Below are positions 1 through 10,302 of a stretch of 20,197 bases of DNA, piece after piece; the first letter of the stretch is position 1; the number at the start of each line of letters is the position of its first letter. The notes below the pieces were generated by a model. That model saw nothing but the letters and a program-made list of their open reading frames with translations, did not search any database and was not told the DNA's origin. This DNA comes from Salinisphaera sp. UBA6602. Lineage in GTDB: Bacteria > Pseudomonadota > Gammaproteobacteria > Nevskiales > Salinisphaeraceae. The translations under genes were made by a program, and so were the position numbers. The stretch is taken from assembly GCA_002433465.1 (NCBI GenBank), contig DJIE01000111.1, forward strand, positions 1 to 20,197, in the 5' to 3' direction.

Positions 1-447
1 TGTCAGGTCGATATTGCCGATGCCTACGATCACAAGCACCAGCCCGTCTCCGATCACGAGGCCGATACCGGGCTGGCCAAGATGAGCGCCGATATCGCCC
101 GCGCGCTCTATCGCAAGCTGGCCACCTACGGCGTGGTGCTCACGCCGGAAACCGTTCGCACCATCAAGGCGGCGTATCTACGCAATGCGCTGGACACCGT
201 CGAGCGGTTCTATTTCGATGCACAGATTAACGGCTTGAGCTACGATCGTCATAAAGAAGAAAAGACGGTGGAAGTCTTCGTCGAGGCGATCATCAAGGCG
301 GGCGAACAGTACGTCGCCAACCCCATGGAAGTTCCGTTCATGCCCACCTGGAACCGGGTGCGCGCTGCCTTTCCCGATTTTCTGGCCGATTTTCATGCGG
401 CCGTAGAGGCCGATCACGCAGAAGCCCTTGCTGCCAGAAGGGGTTGA
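1..447 (+). CDS. gpgS: Glucosyl-3-phosphoglycerate synthase, C-terminal part
   Basis: The frame is open from the left edge, so only the last 148 residues are in the window and the start lies upstream. The family transfers glucose from an NDP-glucose donor to 3-phosphoglycerate (GT81, cytosolic), the first step to glucosylglycerate, a compatible solute. The visible tail carries recognisable family blocks: YDHKHQP near the left edge, TGLAKMSADIARA, a KAAYLRNA helix, INGLSYDRHKEE, and the PTWNRVRAAFPDF segment near the end. The catalytic GT-A core and DXD metal motif are outside the window, so activity cannot be judged. An internal ATG at 82 gives a 121-residue frame but is not the true start, because conserved residues continue upstream of it. 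A phosphorylase for the probable end product lies 1.4 kb away on the other strand. Mannosyl- or glucosylglycerate synthase relatives remain an alternative. Confidence 0.8.
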   Translation, partial: CQVDIADAYDHKHQPVSDHEADTGLAKMSADIARALYRKLATYGVVLTPETVRTIKAAYLRNALDTVERFYFDAQINGLSYDRHKEEKTVEVFVEAIIKAGEQYVANPMEVPFMPTWNRVRAAFPDFLADFHAAVEADHAEALAARRG

Positions 448-541
448 GTCTATCGGTGCAATGCCTGCGCGACTGTTCAGCAGAGCGTCACGCTGCGCCG
501 TGTAATGACAGCATGCGATAACGCGTGCAAGGACCCCTTTG

Positions 542-1831
542 ATGGCGAAGTTGCCCAATACCAACGCCCTGGCGAGTTCGCGCGAGATCGAAAAGACGCA
601 GTCGGCGCCGGAAATGGTCAGCTTGATCCGGCAGCAGCTGGAGGACGGCTTTGGCGGCCTGCGTTTCGAGCCAACCCTCGAACGCGCGTTTCGCCTGCAT
701 AACAACGACGCGGGGCGGGTCAACCGGGTTGGGCTGTTGGTGCTGGCGCTGACCGTGTTGCTGGTCAGCCCGCTGTTCGATACCGCGTATTTTGGCGTGC
801 CGTACGCGGCGGCCGGCTACTCGCGCGGGCTGCTTATCGGACTGCTGTGCCCGGTTGTCCTGTCTGCACTCATATGGTGCATTTGCTGTCGCCATTCGGC
901 GGTCACCGAATACGTCATCACCGGCCAGTTTGCGATCGTGAGCATGGGGCTGCTGGCCAACCATATCCTGCTCAACCGCTATGGCGCCGATTTTCCGATC
1001 GAATTTCTGGGCGTGGCGCTGGTGGCGGTTGTCGCGCTCGGACGGGTGCGCTCCTGGCTGATATTGCCGGTCGCTATCCTGCTGGTCGTCATTACGCTGG
1101 CAACCGAGGTCTGGGTGGTGAATTCCAGCCCCGCGGATTACTACCATCTCGCCGCGGCGGGCGTGCTGGCGTTGTTTGCGATCTATCTGCAATACAGCAA
1201 TGAGTACGTGCTGCGGCGCAGCTGGCTCGACCGCCAGCTATTGCAGCTGGTGGCCCGCCACGACGGTTTGACCGGGCTGCTCAATCGTCATGCGCTGGAA
1301 AACGCGCTTGCCACCGCCCACGCTCATGCCGTGCGCGTACGCGCCGACTACGGCCTGGCCATGATCGATATCGACAAGTTCGGTGCCTATAACAACCATT
1401 ACGGCCATCCGGCCGGCGACGAAGCCCTGCGCCAGGTCGCCGCGGTCATTTCCGCCCACGCTCGGCGTCCGCTCGATGTGTGCGGGCGTTACGGCGGCGA
1501 AGAGTTCGTGGCGTTCTGGATCGAAGGCGATCAGCACAAGCTCGAAGAGCATGCCGAGGCACTGCGGGCCGCGGTTGAGCAGGCCGCGATATCGCATGCG
1601 ACCTCCGACGTCGCATCGGTGGTCACGGTCAGTATCGGGTTGTGCCATGTGGCGCAGCCACAGGACCGGGATTCGCTTTCCTCGGTGCTGTCCTGTGCCG
1701 ATCAACTGCTCTACGACGCCAAGGCACAGGGCCGTAACCGTGTGGCAGTGGGTCATTTCGATCGCATGGAGCACAGCCGCAAGAGCGCACACGAGCCGGC
1801 CCAGCGGCGGGCCCGCGGGCGCGCCGGCTAG
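542..1831 (+). CDS. Membrane-bound diguanylate cyclase (GGEEF)
   Basis: It makes the second messenger c-di-GMP from two GTP at the inner membrane. A soluble N-terminal stretch (about 1-58) is followed by roughly six hydrophobic segments (about 62-80, 96-116, 122-142, 152-168, 172-193, 203-218), then a GGDEF domain starting with the DGLTGLLNR block at 241-249. Active-site signs: MIDIDKF with D276, and GGEEF at 318-322. The product-inhibition site RxxD is intact (R309, D312, five residues before GGEEF), so feedback inhibition is expected. The membrane part matches no sensor type I can name. The start is ATG 542, eight bases after AAGGA-like sequence at 529-533; a TTG at 539 would be too close. 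It is 429 residues. Its TAG stop overlaps that of the convergent phosphorylase. It follows gpgS by 94 bases and may be co-transcribed with it. Confidence 0.9.
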   Translation: MAKLPNTNALASSREIEKTQSAPEMVSLIRQQLEDGFGGLRFEPTLERAFRLHNNDAGRVNRVGLLVLALTVLLVSPLFDTAYFGVPYAAAGYSRGLLIGLLCPVVLSALIWCICCRHSAVTEYVITGQFAIVSMGLLANHILLNRYGADFPIEFLGVALVAVVALGRVRSWLILPVAILLVVITLATEVWVVNSSPADYYHLAAAGVLALFAIYLQYSNEYVLRRSWLDRQLLQLVARHDGLTGLLNRHALENALATAHAHAVRVRADYGLAMIDIDKFGAYNNHYGHPAGDEALRQVAAVISAHARRPLDVCGRYGGEEFVAFWIEGDQHKLEEHAEALRAAVEQAAISHATSDVASVVTVSIGLCHVAQPQDRDSLSSVLSCADQLLYDAKAQGRNRVAVGHFDRMEHSRKSAHEPAQRRARGRAG

Positions 1832-3543
1832 GCACTGATCCAGGCGACTTCGTAAGGGCCCAGCGTAATCGAGCGGCTCGAGCCGCTGATTTCGGTGGAT
1901 GCCACCACGTTGCGCCGCACCCGCGCCTCGGGCAGGACATGGGCAGGCACCTTGACCGGGCGGTCGGTCACATTATGCAGCGCCAACAACGTCTGCCCCT
2001 GGCCGCGGCGTTGCACGGCGAACAGATGGGGGCCGAGATCCACCAGCGCCTGGGTGGCATCCGGATGCAGGGCAGGCTGGCGCGCGCGCACCGCCAGCAG
2101 ATGCTTCAAACGTGCGAACACCGCGGCGTGATGGCTCTGGCTGGCCAGCTGGTATTCCAGCTCCCCGACATCCCATTTGCGGCGGTTGATGGTGCGATAG
2201 CGCCCGCTTTCCTCGACCCGGGGCAGGTCGTTGTGGGTCGCGGTCAGGCTGTGGAAGTACAGCGCCGGGATACCGGCCAGCGCCATGGCGATCGCCTGGC
2301 TGCAGATAAAGCGTTCCATATGCAGCGGCGTATCGCGCTCTTCGGCGGCGGCGAGCAGGTCGTAATAGGAGATATTGAGTTCGTAGGGCTTGTGCGAGCC
2401 GTCGGCGACGGCACGAGTGGACACAAAGCCACCGCGCTGGCGCACGGTATCCACCAGCTGTTCGATCGCTTCGCTACCCAGGATCGACTCCACCGCGCGC
2501 AGTCCGATGCCGTCGTGGCTGGCGGTGAAATTCAGGAAATGACAGCCCGCCGGCAGGGCCGGCAGGCTGCGCGCCCAGTGGCTGAGCGTGCTCGCATCCC
2601 CAGTGAGCAACGCGTCGGCGACCAGCGGCGGCAGGGCGAACTGGTAGGCCACATGGGCCTCGTCGCCGTCCACGAGATAGGAGATGTTCTCTACGTGCGG
2701 CACGTTGGTTTCGGTAATCAGCTGCACGCCGGGGGCATAGTGGGCCAGCAGCGCACGCAGGAACTTGATCAGCCGATGTGTCTGGGCCAGATGAATACAG
2801 GGCCCGCCGATGTCCTTCCAGAGAAAGGCCACCGCGTCCAGGCGCAGCAGGCGCGCGCCGCGGGCGACGTATTCGAAGATGATGTCGATGAATTCGGACA
2901 GCACCATCGGGTTGGCGAAGTTCAGGTCGATCTGATCTTCCGAGAAGGTGGCCCATAGATGGCGCGTGCCGCGTGCCGTGGCCACTTCCGCGAGCAGCGG
3001 CGTGCTGCGCGGGCGAACCACCGCCCGCAGGTCGGTGGCCGGGTCGACCTCGATGAAATAGTCGCGGCCGGGATCGACATCGGCCAGATAGTTGGCAAAC
3101 CACTGCCCCTTGCGCGAGGCATGGTTGAGCACGAGATCGAACATCAGCGGATGATCGTCGCCCAGTGCCGCCACGTCGTCCCAGCTGCCCAGCTGCGGGT
3201 CGACGGCGCGATAGTCCATCACCGAAAAACCGTCGTCCGAGCTGTGCGGATAGAACGGCAGGATATGAATGGCCGCGATCGAGTCCGCCAGATGTTCGGC
3301 CATGAAGGCCTTCAGCGTGGCCAGCGGCGCCTCGCCCGGGCGCTGAACGATATCGCCGTAGGTGATCATCACGTTGAAGGCCTGATCGATCGGCGTGGTC
3401 GACTCGATCGGCAGGCCGTGGCGCAACGCGGCGCTCGCCGCGCGGTCTATACAGTCGGTCGCGGCAGCTTCGCCGTAGAGCGGCGCGAGCCAGTCGATCA
3501 GCGGCTGACGGGGCGCGGGTTTGGTAGAGCTTGCATCAGGCAT
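1828..3543 (-). CDS. GH13_18 glycoside phosphorylase, probable glucosylglycerate phosphorylase
   Basis: This is a retaining GH13 phosphorylase of the sucrose-phosphorylase group, cytosolic. It probably splits glucosylglycerate with phosphate into glucose-1-phosphate and glycerate. The catalytic set is complete: nucleophile D236 in RLDAVAF, acid/base E278 in ITETN, transition-state stabiliser D344 in SHDGIG, and region I DLVLNH at 136-141. Three traits favour glucosylglycerate phosphorylase (the E. coli YcjM type) over true sucrose phosphorylase: the 571-residue length (sucrose phosphorylases are about 490-505), the FLWKDIG and TETNVPH-ENISY contexts, and NFTASHDGIGLR in place of a DTHDGIG-type motif. 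The nearby gpgS supports this substrate. The ATG at 3543 has no clear Shine-Dalgarno sequence. A -10-like element lies 34-39 bases upstream. Sucrose or sucrose-6-phosphate specificity is the main alternative. Confidence 0.85.
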   Translation of the reverse strand: MPDASSTKPAPRQPLIDWLAPLYGEAAATDCIDRAASAALRHGLPIESTTPIDQAFNVMITYGDIVQRPGEAPLATLKAFMAEHLADSIAAIHILPFYPHSSDDGFSVMDYRAVDPQLGSWDDVAALGDDHPLMFDLVLNHASRKGQWFANYLADVDPGRDYFIEVDPATDLRAVVRPRSTPLLAEVATARGTRHLWATFSEDQIDLNFANPMVLSEFIDIIFEYVARGARLLRLDAVAFLWKDIGGPCIHLAQTHRLIKFLRALLAHYAPGVQLITETNVPHVENISYLVDGDEAHVAYQFALPPLVADALLTGDASTLSHWARSLPALPAGCHFLNFTASHDGIGLRAVESILGSEAIEQLVDTVRQRGGFVSTRAVADGSHKPYELNISYYDLLAAAEERDTPLHMERFICSQAIAMALAGIPALYFHSLTATHNDLPRVEESGRYRTINRRKWDVGELEYQLASQSHHAAVFARLKHLLAVRARQPALHPDATQALVDLGPHLFAVQRRGQGQTLLALHNVTDRPVKVPAHVLPEARVRRNVVASTEISGSSRSITLGPYEVAWISA

Positions 3544-3576
3544 GGGTTTGCAGAAACAAGGTTTGTGCCAGCATGC

Positions 3577-3601
3577 ATTATGCCGGGGTCGGTTCTATGA
3601 T
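3577..3601. promoter_or_regulatory. Candidate divergent -10 elements between the phosphorylase and GFA genes
   Basis: The 93-base gap between the divergent genes holds two TATAAT-like hexamers: CATAAT on the minus strand (3577-3582) facing the phosphorylase, and TATGAT on the plus strand (3596-3601) facing the GFA gene. Each matches five of six consensus positions. Neither has a good TTGACA at the usual distance, so this is suggestive only. Confidence 0.3.
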
Positions 3602-3636
3602 GGGGCGGTGCTCGATTTCGATGACGAGGCGCGATC

Positions 3637-4047
3637 ATGATCGAAGGCGGCTGTCTGTGTGGCGCCGTACGCTATGCGATTACCGGCCCGCTGGCCGATA
3701 TTCAGGTTTGCCATTGCCATAGCTGCCAGAAGGCCCAGGGCGGCCCGTTTGCGACCAATATCCCGGTCGATCGAAGCTGTTTCGAGTGGCTCGGCGGGCA
3801 GGCGCATATACGCAGCCATGAATCTTCGCCGGGCAAGCATCGCCTTTTCTGTGGCTGCTGCGGTTCGCCGCTGATCAGTCGGCGCGACGATGCGCCGCAG
3901 ACCGTCCGGGTACGCGCCGGTACGCTCGATCGTGCGCCCGCGGTACGTATTGCCGTCCATGCGTTCACGGCCGAGGCCGTGCCGTGGTGGCACAGCGGCG
4001 ACAAGGCCCCGCGTTTCGCCGGCCCACGTCCGAAGATCCAGCGTTGA
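3637..4047 (+). CDS. GFA/CENP-V domain zinc protein
   Basis: This is a 136-residue member of the GFA family (formerly DUF636), small zinc proteins named after a proposed glutathione-dependent formaldehyde-activating activity that is not established for most members. All expected cysteines are visible: the GGCLCGAVRY opening (C6, C8), CHCHSC (C25, C27, C30) and FCGCCGSPL (C72, C75), which together form the structural and second zinc sites. Length is normal for a single-domain member. The ATG at 3637 follows a GAGG at 3625-3628 with good spacing. The gene ends seven bases before the DUF945 gene and is probably co-transcribed with it, but no functional link between the two is evident. The substrate is unknown. 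Confidence 0.88.
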   Translation: MIEGGCLCGAVRYAITGPLADIQVCHCHSCQKAQGGPFATNIPVDRSCFEWLGGQAHIRSHESSPGKHRLFCGCCGSPLISRRDDAPQTVRVRAGTLDRAPAVRIAVHAFTAEAVPWWHSGDKAPRFAGPRPKIQR

Positions 4048-4054
4048 AACAGTC

Positions 4055-5443
4055 ATGATCCGCAAGACGCTGCTGCTGGGGCTGTTGACGCTGCTGTGTC
4101 TGGCCGTGGCCGCGCCGGCGCTGGTCGGTCTCTATCTGGAGCGCGAGTTCGCCCACGTCGTTGCCCGACTCGAGCGCCCCGGGGTCACCCGGGTCACCCA
4201 TGCCCGCTTCGAGCGTGGCTGGCTGAGTTCCACCGCCAACGTGCGCATCGAACTCGCGGCGCCCCTTTGTCAGGCGCCGCCCTGTGCCGGAACGACCCTG
4301 CGTACCCGGATTCATCACGGTCCGCTGCCCTTCGATGCGCCGCTGGCCCAGGGGGACGGCTTCGAACCCAGCCTCGGGGTGGGCGTCACCGATATCGATC
4401 TGGCATCGCTGTGGCCAACCCGCGTATTCGAGCCGGCCCTGGCACCGCTGCGGCTGGTCACGCGGGTGGGATTCGATGCAGTGGCCCGCTCGCGGCTGCG
4501 CCTCGACGGGCGCACGCTGGATATTTCGCGCGATCGGCTGCTGGCGCATATCGAAACCGCGCCGATCGAAGCACGCGCACAGATACCGCTGGCCGGTGGG
4601 CCGATTACCGTGGAAGCGAATGCGCCCGAGTTCAGCATCGTCGGCGCTGAGGGTGGACAGCTGGCCTGGCATGATCTCGAAGCACGGCTGGATGCCTCGG
4701 GCAGCGGCTCGGTACGGGCGCGTTCGCTGAGTCTGGCCGACGGGCTGGGCCAGGCGCTGCTGCTACAGACGCTGGCCTGGCAGTGGCAAAGCCTGCCGGG
4801 CGCGTCGGGGCGCGTGAGCGCACGTCTGGACGGGCGGATTGCGCGCGCGGTGCTCGATAACCAGGAATACGGGCCGCTGCAATTCGAAGCCCAGGTCGCC
4901 GATCTGGATGTGCATGCCGGGCAGGCGCTTTTTAATCAGGTCGGGCGGCTGCGCGATATCGAAACCGGCGAACTCGACGAGGCCGCCCGGACCGAGCTCT
5001 ACAGCCAGACGTTGCCTGCCGTGCTGGCAGGCGGCCCGCGTATCGACATACCGCGGCTGCGCCTGACCACGCCGCAGGGCGATGTCCGTCTGAGACTGCG
5101 TATTCAGGCACCCGAGCGGATGCGCCGCGCGCGTCTGCTGGCCGATGTGGTATCGCAGCTCGATGTGGATTTCGAAACCCGGGTGCCGGCAGGTCTGGCC
5201 CGCGATCTGGCCGTGCAGGTGATGCAGTCCAGCGGGCGTTCGCCGCATACCATCGAACAAGCCGATATCGATCGGGCCCTGGCCGAGCTGGTTCAGCAGC
5301 ACCTGATCGAAGCGGTCGACGACGGTTCGGCTTATCGACTGCGGCTGACCATAGAGGGCGGCCGGCTCACGCTCAACGGGCGCAACCAGATCGGTTGGAA
5401 AGCCATGATCGACCGCTTCGAAGCCGCCCGCGAGCGGCTTTGA
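4055..5443 (+). CDS. DUF945 (YdgA-like) membrane-anchored protein
   Basis: The product of 462 residues has an N-terminal hydrophobic segment (about 4-26: TLLLGLLTLLCLAVAAPALVG) likely to be an uncleaved anchor or signal peptide, followed by a long periplasmic-type region of alternating beta-like strands. The post-anchor block YLEREFAHV, the GWLSSTANVRIEL segment, the FNQVGRLRDIETGELD region and the C-terminal GGRLTLNGR resemble DUF945/YdgA proteins. Their molecular role is not established; no catalytic motif is seen. The reading frame stays open upstream to 3890, but that extension overlaps the GFA gene. ATG 4055 is preferred because it places the hydrophobic segment at the N terminus and lies just after the GFA stop, though its ribosome site is weak. 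Confidence 0.75.
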   Translation: MIRKTLLLGLLTLLCLAVAAPALVGLYLEREFAHVVARLERPGVTRVTHARFERGWLSSTANVRIELAAPLCQAPPCAGTTLRTRIHHGPLPFDAPLAQGDGFEPSLGVGVTDIDLASLWPTRVFEPALAPLRLVTRVGFDAVARSRLRLDGRTLDISRDRLLAHIETAPIEARAQIPLAGGPITVEANAPEFSIVGAEGGQLAWHDLEARLDASGSGSVRARSLSLADGLGQALLLQTLAWQWQSLPGASGRVSARLDGRIARAVLDNQEYGPLQFEAQVADLDVHAGQALFNQVGRLRDIETGELDEAARTELYSQTLPAVLAGGPRIDIPRLRLTTPQGDVRLRLRIQAPERMRRARLLADVVSQLDVDFETRVPAGLARDLAVQVMQSSGRSPHTIEQADIDRALAELVQQHLIEAVDDGSAYRLRLTIEGGRLTLNGRNQIGWKAMIDRFEAARERL

Positions 5444-5556
5444 GCCGGGGCTTGAGTGCCGGGTGGTTTGGCCGTTGAGCGCGCTCGCCTGACGTCTGTC
5501 GGTCGGCGAGTGCCCGGCCGGCATCCGTGCATGAGGCAAATGCAACGACAAACACG

Positions 5557-5563
5557 TTAAAAT
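5557..5563 (+). promoter_or_regulatory. Candidate -10 element for mnmG
   Basis: The 165-base gap before mnmG is GC-rich except for a sharp AT-rich patch around 5549-5579 holding TTAAAAT (5557-5563), a plausible -10 that would start transcription about 40 bases upstream of the chosen ATG. No convincing -35 hexamer is seen at 16-18 bases. The rest of the gap contains a short inverted repeat (CTCGCC/GGCGAG around 5484-5510), but nothing that looks like a strong terminator for the preceding gene. Confidence 0.35.
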
Positions 5564-5608
5564 AGCCTGTTTTTCAATTCGGCCGCGGCCATGTCGCGGG
5601 AGCGCGCA

Positions 5609-7522
<1,914 letters not shown>

Positions 7523-7568
7523 GCGGCCACGCCTTCGCCCCGCGAACCCGTAAAGACGTAGGGCCGGC

Positions 7569-7590
7569 ACGGGCGCGATAGCGCACCCGT
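7569..7590 (+). terminator. Hairpin between mnmG and oppA
   Basis: ACGGGCGCG and its near complement CGCACCCGT form an eight- to nine-pair stem with one C/A mismatch and a four-base loop. It begins 47 bases after the mnmG stop. There is no T-run behind it, so it is a possible weak terminator or a mRNA-protecting structure and not a classic intrinsic terminator. The remainder of the gap (to 7675) shows no clear promoter. Confidence 0.35.
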
Positions 7591-7675
7591 CGATGGCGTG
7601 CGTTGCCTTGCGTTGCGCAGGAAACAATCGTGTAACCTAGCGAATCGATCAGCTAAGCGGTTTTGCGGGGCCAAA

Positions 7676-9310
7676 TTGAACAAGCTTCGAGCGTTCGGGT
7701 GTGTGTTGTTTGTCGCGCTGTTGATCACGGCCTGCAGCAGCGACGAGTCGGAAAAATTCCCGGTCAAGAGCACGCCGGAAATCCGTGAAGACGGCAGCAC
7801 GGTCCTGCGTCGCGGCAACGGCGCCGAGCCGGAAAGCCTGGATCCGCATCAAGCCCGCAGCGTGCCCGCGGCCAACGTCCTGCGCGACCTGTATTCGGGG
7901 CTGGTGCAGATTTCGCCAAGCGGCGCGATCAAGCCGGCCGATGCCGAATCCTGGGAGGTGGACGACGACGAGCGGGTTTATACCTTCAAGCTGCGCGACG
8001 ACCTGCGCTGGTCCAACGGCGAGCCGCTGACCGCACAGGACTATGTCTACAGCCTGCGGCGCAGCGTCGACCCGGCCACCGGTTCGCCCTATGCCCAGCT
8101 GCATGCGGCTATCGTCAACGCCAAGGCGATCATCGCCGGCGAAAAGCCGCCACAGGCGCTTGGCGTACGCGCCGTGGACGAGCACAGGCTCGAAATCACG
8201 CTTACTGCGCCCACGCCGTATTTCCTGGGCACGCTGGCGCATAGCATCAGCTATCCGGTCTATCGGCCGGCCGTTGAAGAGTACGGCGCGGCATTCAGCC
8301 AGCCGGGCAACGCGGTCACCAACGGTGCCTACCGCATGGAAAGCTGGCGCGTGAACTCGATGATCGCGCTCGAGCGCAACCCCGAATACTGGGACGATGC
8401 CAATACCTCGATCGGTCGCGTCGAGTTCTATCCGATCACCAATCAGAACTCGGCGCTGTCGCGCTATCAGGCCGGCGAACTGGACTGGGCCACCACCGTG
8501 CCGATCTCGCGGCTGGAGACGATCAAGAAACATATTCCGGCCCAGCTGCACGCCGAGCCGACGCTGGGCGTCTACTACTACGGCCTGAACGTCAAACGCC
8601 CGCCGTTCAAGGATGCCCCCGAGCTGCGCCAGGCGCTGTCGATGGCGATCGACCGGCGCACCATCGTCGACAAGATCACCCGCGGCGACGAAATCCCGGC
8701 CCACGGCTGGATTCCGCCGGTGGTGGAAGGCTATGCCGGCGCCCAGTTCGACTGGGCCAAGCTCTCAACCGCCCAGCGTGAAGCCAAGGCACAGGAACTC
8801 TACAAAAAGGCGGGTTATTCGCAGGACAAGCCGCTCAAGGTGGAGATTCGCTACAACAGCGGTGAAGGCAACAAGAAGATCGCCTCGGTCATTGCCGCGA
8901 TGTGGCGCAGCGTGCTCGGCGCCGAGGTGTCGCTGCGCAACGAGGAATGGAAGGTCTTTCTCGACAGCGTGCGCCAGGGCACCGACACCGAGGCCTATCG
9001 GCTGGCCTGGATCGGCGACTACAACGACCCGAATACCTTCTTCGAGTTGATGAATTCGAAGTTCGGGCTCAACGGCACCGGCTATGCCAGCGCCGAATAT
9101 GACCGCTTGCAGGAAAAACAGGCACATATGCCCGACGAGCCCGAGCGCATGAAGGTCATGAAGAAAGCCGAGGCCGTACTGCTGGCCGACAGCCCGATCA
9201 TTCCGATCTATTTCTATGTCAGCAAGTATCTGATCAAGGACTACGTGAAGGGCTTCGAAGGCAACCCGCTGGATTCCTACTACAGCAAGGATCTGTCGAT
9301 CGAACCGTGA
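7676..9310 (+). CDS. oppA: Oligopeptide ABC transporter, substrate-binding lipoprotein OppA
   Basis: This family 5 extracellular solute-binding protein delivers peptides to the OppBCDF importer. The N-terminus from TTG 7676 reads as a lipoprotein signal: positive NKLR, hydrophobic core, and lipobox ITAC with Cys20 as the acylated residue. The family signature follows (GAEPESLDPH, then VLRDLYSGLVQ and YTFKLRDDLRWSNGEPLTAQDYVYSLRR). Two large lobes and the terminal YSKDLSIEP complete 544 residues, normal for OppA. An ATG at 7598 in the same frame would add 26 residues in front of the signal peptide, so it is unlikely. TTG 7676 is preceded by a GGGG-type site. It heads oppA-oppB-oppC; the gap to oppB is 40 bases. 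Peptide, rather than nickel or sugar, is the expected cargo from overall similarity; not proven. Confidence 0.93.
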   Translation: MNKLRAFGCVLFVALLITACSSDESEKFPVKSTPEIREDGSTVLRRGNGAEPESLDPHQARSVPAANVLRDLYSGLVQISPSGAIKPADAESWEVDDDERVYTFKLRDDLRWSNGEPLTAQDYVYSLRRSVDPATGSPYAQLHAAIVNAKAIIAGEKPPQALGVRAVDEHRLEITLTAPTPYFLGTLAHSISYPVYRPAVEEYGAAFSQPGNAVTNGAYRMESWRVNSMIALERNPEYWDDANTSIGRVEFYPITNQNSALSRYQAGELDWATTVPISRLETIKKHIPAQLHAEPTLGVYYYGLNVKRPPFKDAPELRQALSMAIDRRTIVDKITRGDEIPAHGWIPPVVEGYAGAQFDWAKLSTAQREAKAQELYKKAGYSQDKPLKVEIRYNSGEGNKKIASVIAAMWRSVLGAEVSLRNEEWKVFLDSVRQGTDTEAYRLAWIGDYNDPNTFFELMNSKFGLNGTGYASAEYDRLQEKQAHMPDEPERMKVMKKAEAVLLADSPIIPIYFYVSKYLIKDYVKGFEGNPLDSYYSKDLSIEP

Positions 9311-9350
9311 ACAGGTCGATACGAATCTCGCGAACTAGGCGCGCCAGATC

Positions 9351-10265
9351 ATGTTGAGCTATGCGCTACGCCGCCTGCTCGGGGCGATTCCCACCCTGTT
9401 CATCCTGCTGACGCTGGCGTTCGTGATGATGCGCGCGGCACCCGGCGGGCCGTTCGACGCCGATCGCGAGCTGCCGCCCCAGGTACGGGCCAACCTCGAA
9501 GCCAAATACCACCTCGACGAGCCGCTCTACCAGCAGTACGGACGCTATATCTGGGATATCGCCCATTTCGATTTCGGGCCCTCCTTCCAGTATCGCGATA
9601 CCAGCGTCAACGACCTGATTGCCTCGGGTTTTCCGGTTTCGCTCAAGCTCGGCGCCGCCTCATTGGCGTTCGCGCTGATTTTCGGCATACCGCTGGGCAT
9701 GCTGGCGGCCCTGCGCCAGAATCGGCCGGCCGACTACGGCGCCATGGCGATCGCCATGCTGGGCATCTCGATTCCCAATTTCGTGCTCGCGCCGCTGATG
9801 ATTCTGGTGCTCGCCGTCTACAACGACTGGCTGCCGGCCGGCGGCCTGGGCGGCTGGCAGAACTATGTCATGCCCGTACTCGCGCTGGGCACCGCGATGA
9901 TGGCCTATGTCGCCCGCCTGGCCCGGGGCTCGACCATCGAAGTCATGCGTTCGAACTATATACGTACCGCCCGTGCCAAGGGCCTGTCGGCCACGCGCGT
10001 GGTGTGGGTGCATGCGCTGCCTGCAGCCCTCACGCCGATCGTGTCGTTTCTCGGCCCGGCCGCGGCCGGCATCATCACCGGCTCGGTGGTCATCGAGACG
10101 ATCTTCGGCATTCCGGGCCTGGGCCAGTTCTTTGTCCAGGGCGCGCTCAACCGCGATTACACGCTGGTGATGGGCGTGGTGCTGTTCTACGGCATCCTGA
10201 TCGTGGCCTTCAATCTGGCCGTGGACCTGCTCTACGGCTGGCTCGACCCGCGGGTGAGCTACTGA
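9351..10265 (+). CDS. oppB: Oligopeptide ABC transporter permease OppB
   Basis: Inner-membrane permease subunit of the Opp importer, pairing with OppC. It has the standard OppB/DppB shape: a first membrane helix at the extreme N terminus (about 9-30), a periplasmic segment with PGGPFDADRELPPQ and YHLDEPL, then about five more helices. The cytoplasmic EAA-type loop that docks the ATPases is visible as YIRTARAKGL-SATRVVWVHALP, and the FGIPGLGQFF block and terminal YGWLDPRV are typical. Its 304 residues match E. coli OppB (306). The stop TGA at 10263-10265 is followed closely by oppC. Confidence 0.95.
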   Translation: MLSYALRRLLGAIPTLFILLTLAFVMMRAAPGGPFDADRELPPQVRANLEAKYHLDEPLYQQYGRYIWDIAHFDFGPSFQYRDTSVNDLIASGFPVSLKLGAASLAFALIFGIPLGMLAALRQNRPADYGAMAIAMLGISIPNFVLAPLMILVLAVYNDWLPAGGLGGWQNYVMPVLALGTAMMAYVARLARGSTIEVMRSNYIRTARAKGLSATRVVWVHALPAALTPIVSFLGPAAAGIITGSVVIETIFGIPGLGQFFVQGALNRDYTLVMGVVLFYGILIVAFNLAVDLLYGWLDPRVSY

Positions 10266-10302
10266 TGGGGCGGGCAATGCCTTCAATCGAGCCGTGTCGC
10301 CC

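Noticed and set aside
1939..2958. 339-residue plus-strand open frame inside the phosphorylase gene
   Set aside because: The minus frame has the full GH13 catalytic set; the plus frame has low-complexity, domain-free translation.
9745..9755. Repeated GCGATCGCC-type palindromes across the window (for example near 2288 and 9746) as a dispersed repeat element
   Set aside because: They fall in coding sequence and follow from common codons (GCG ATC GCC); there is no conserved flank or regular spacing.
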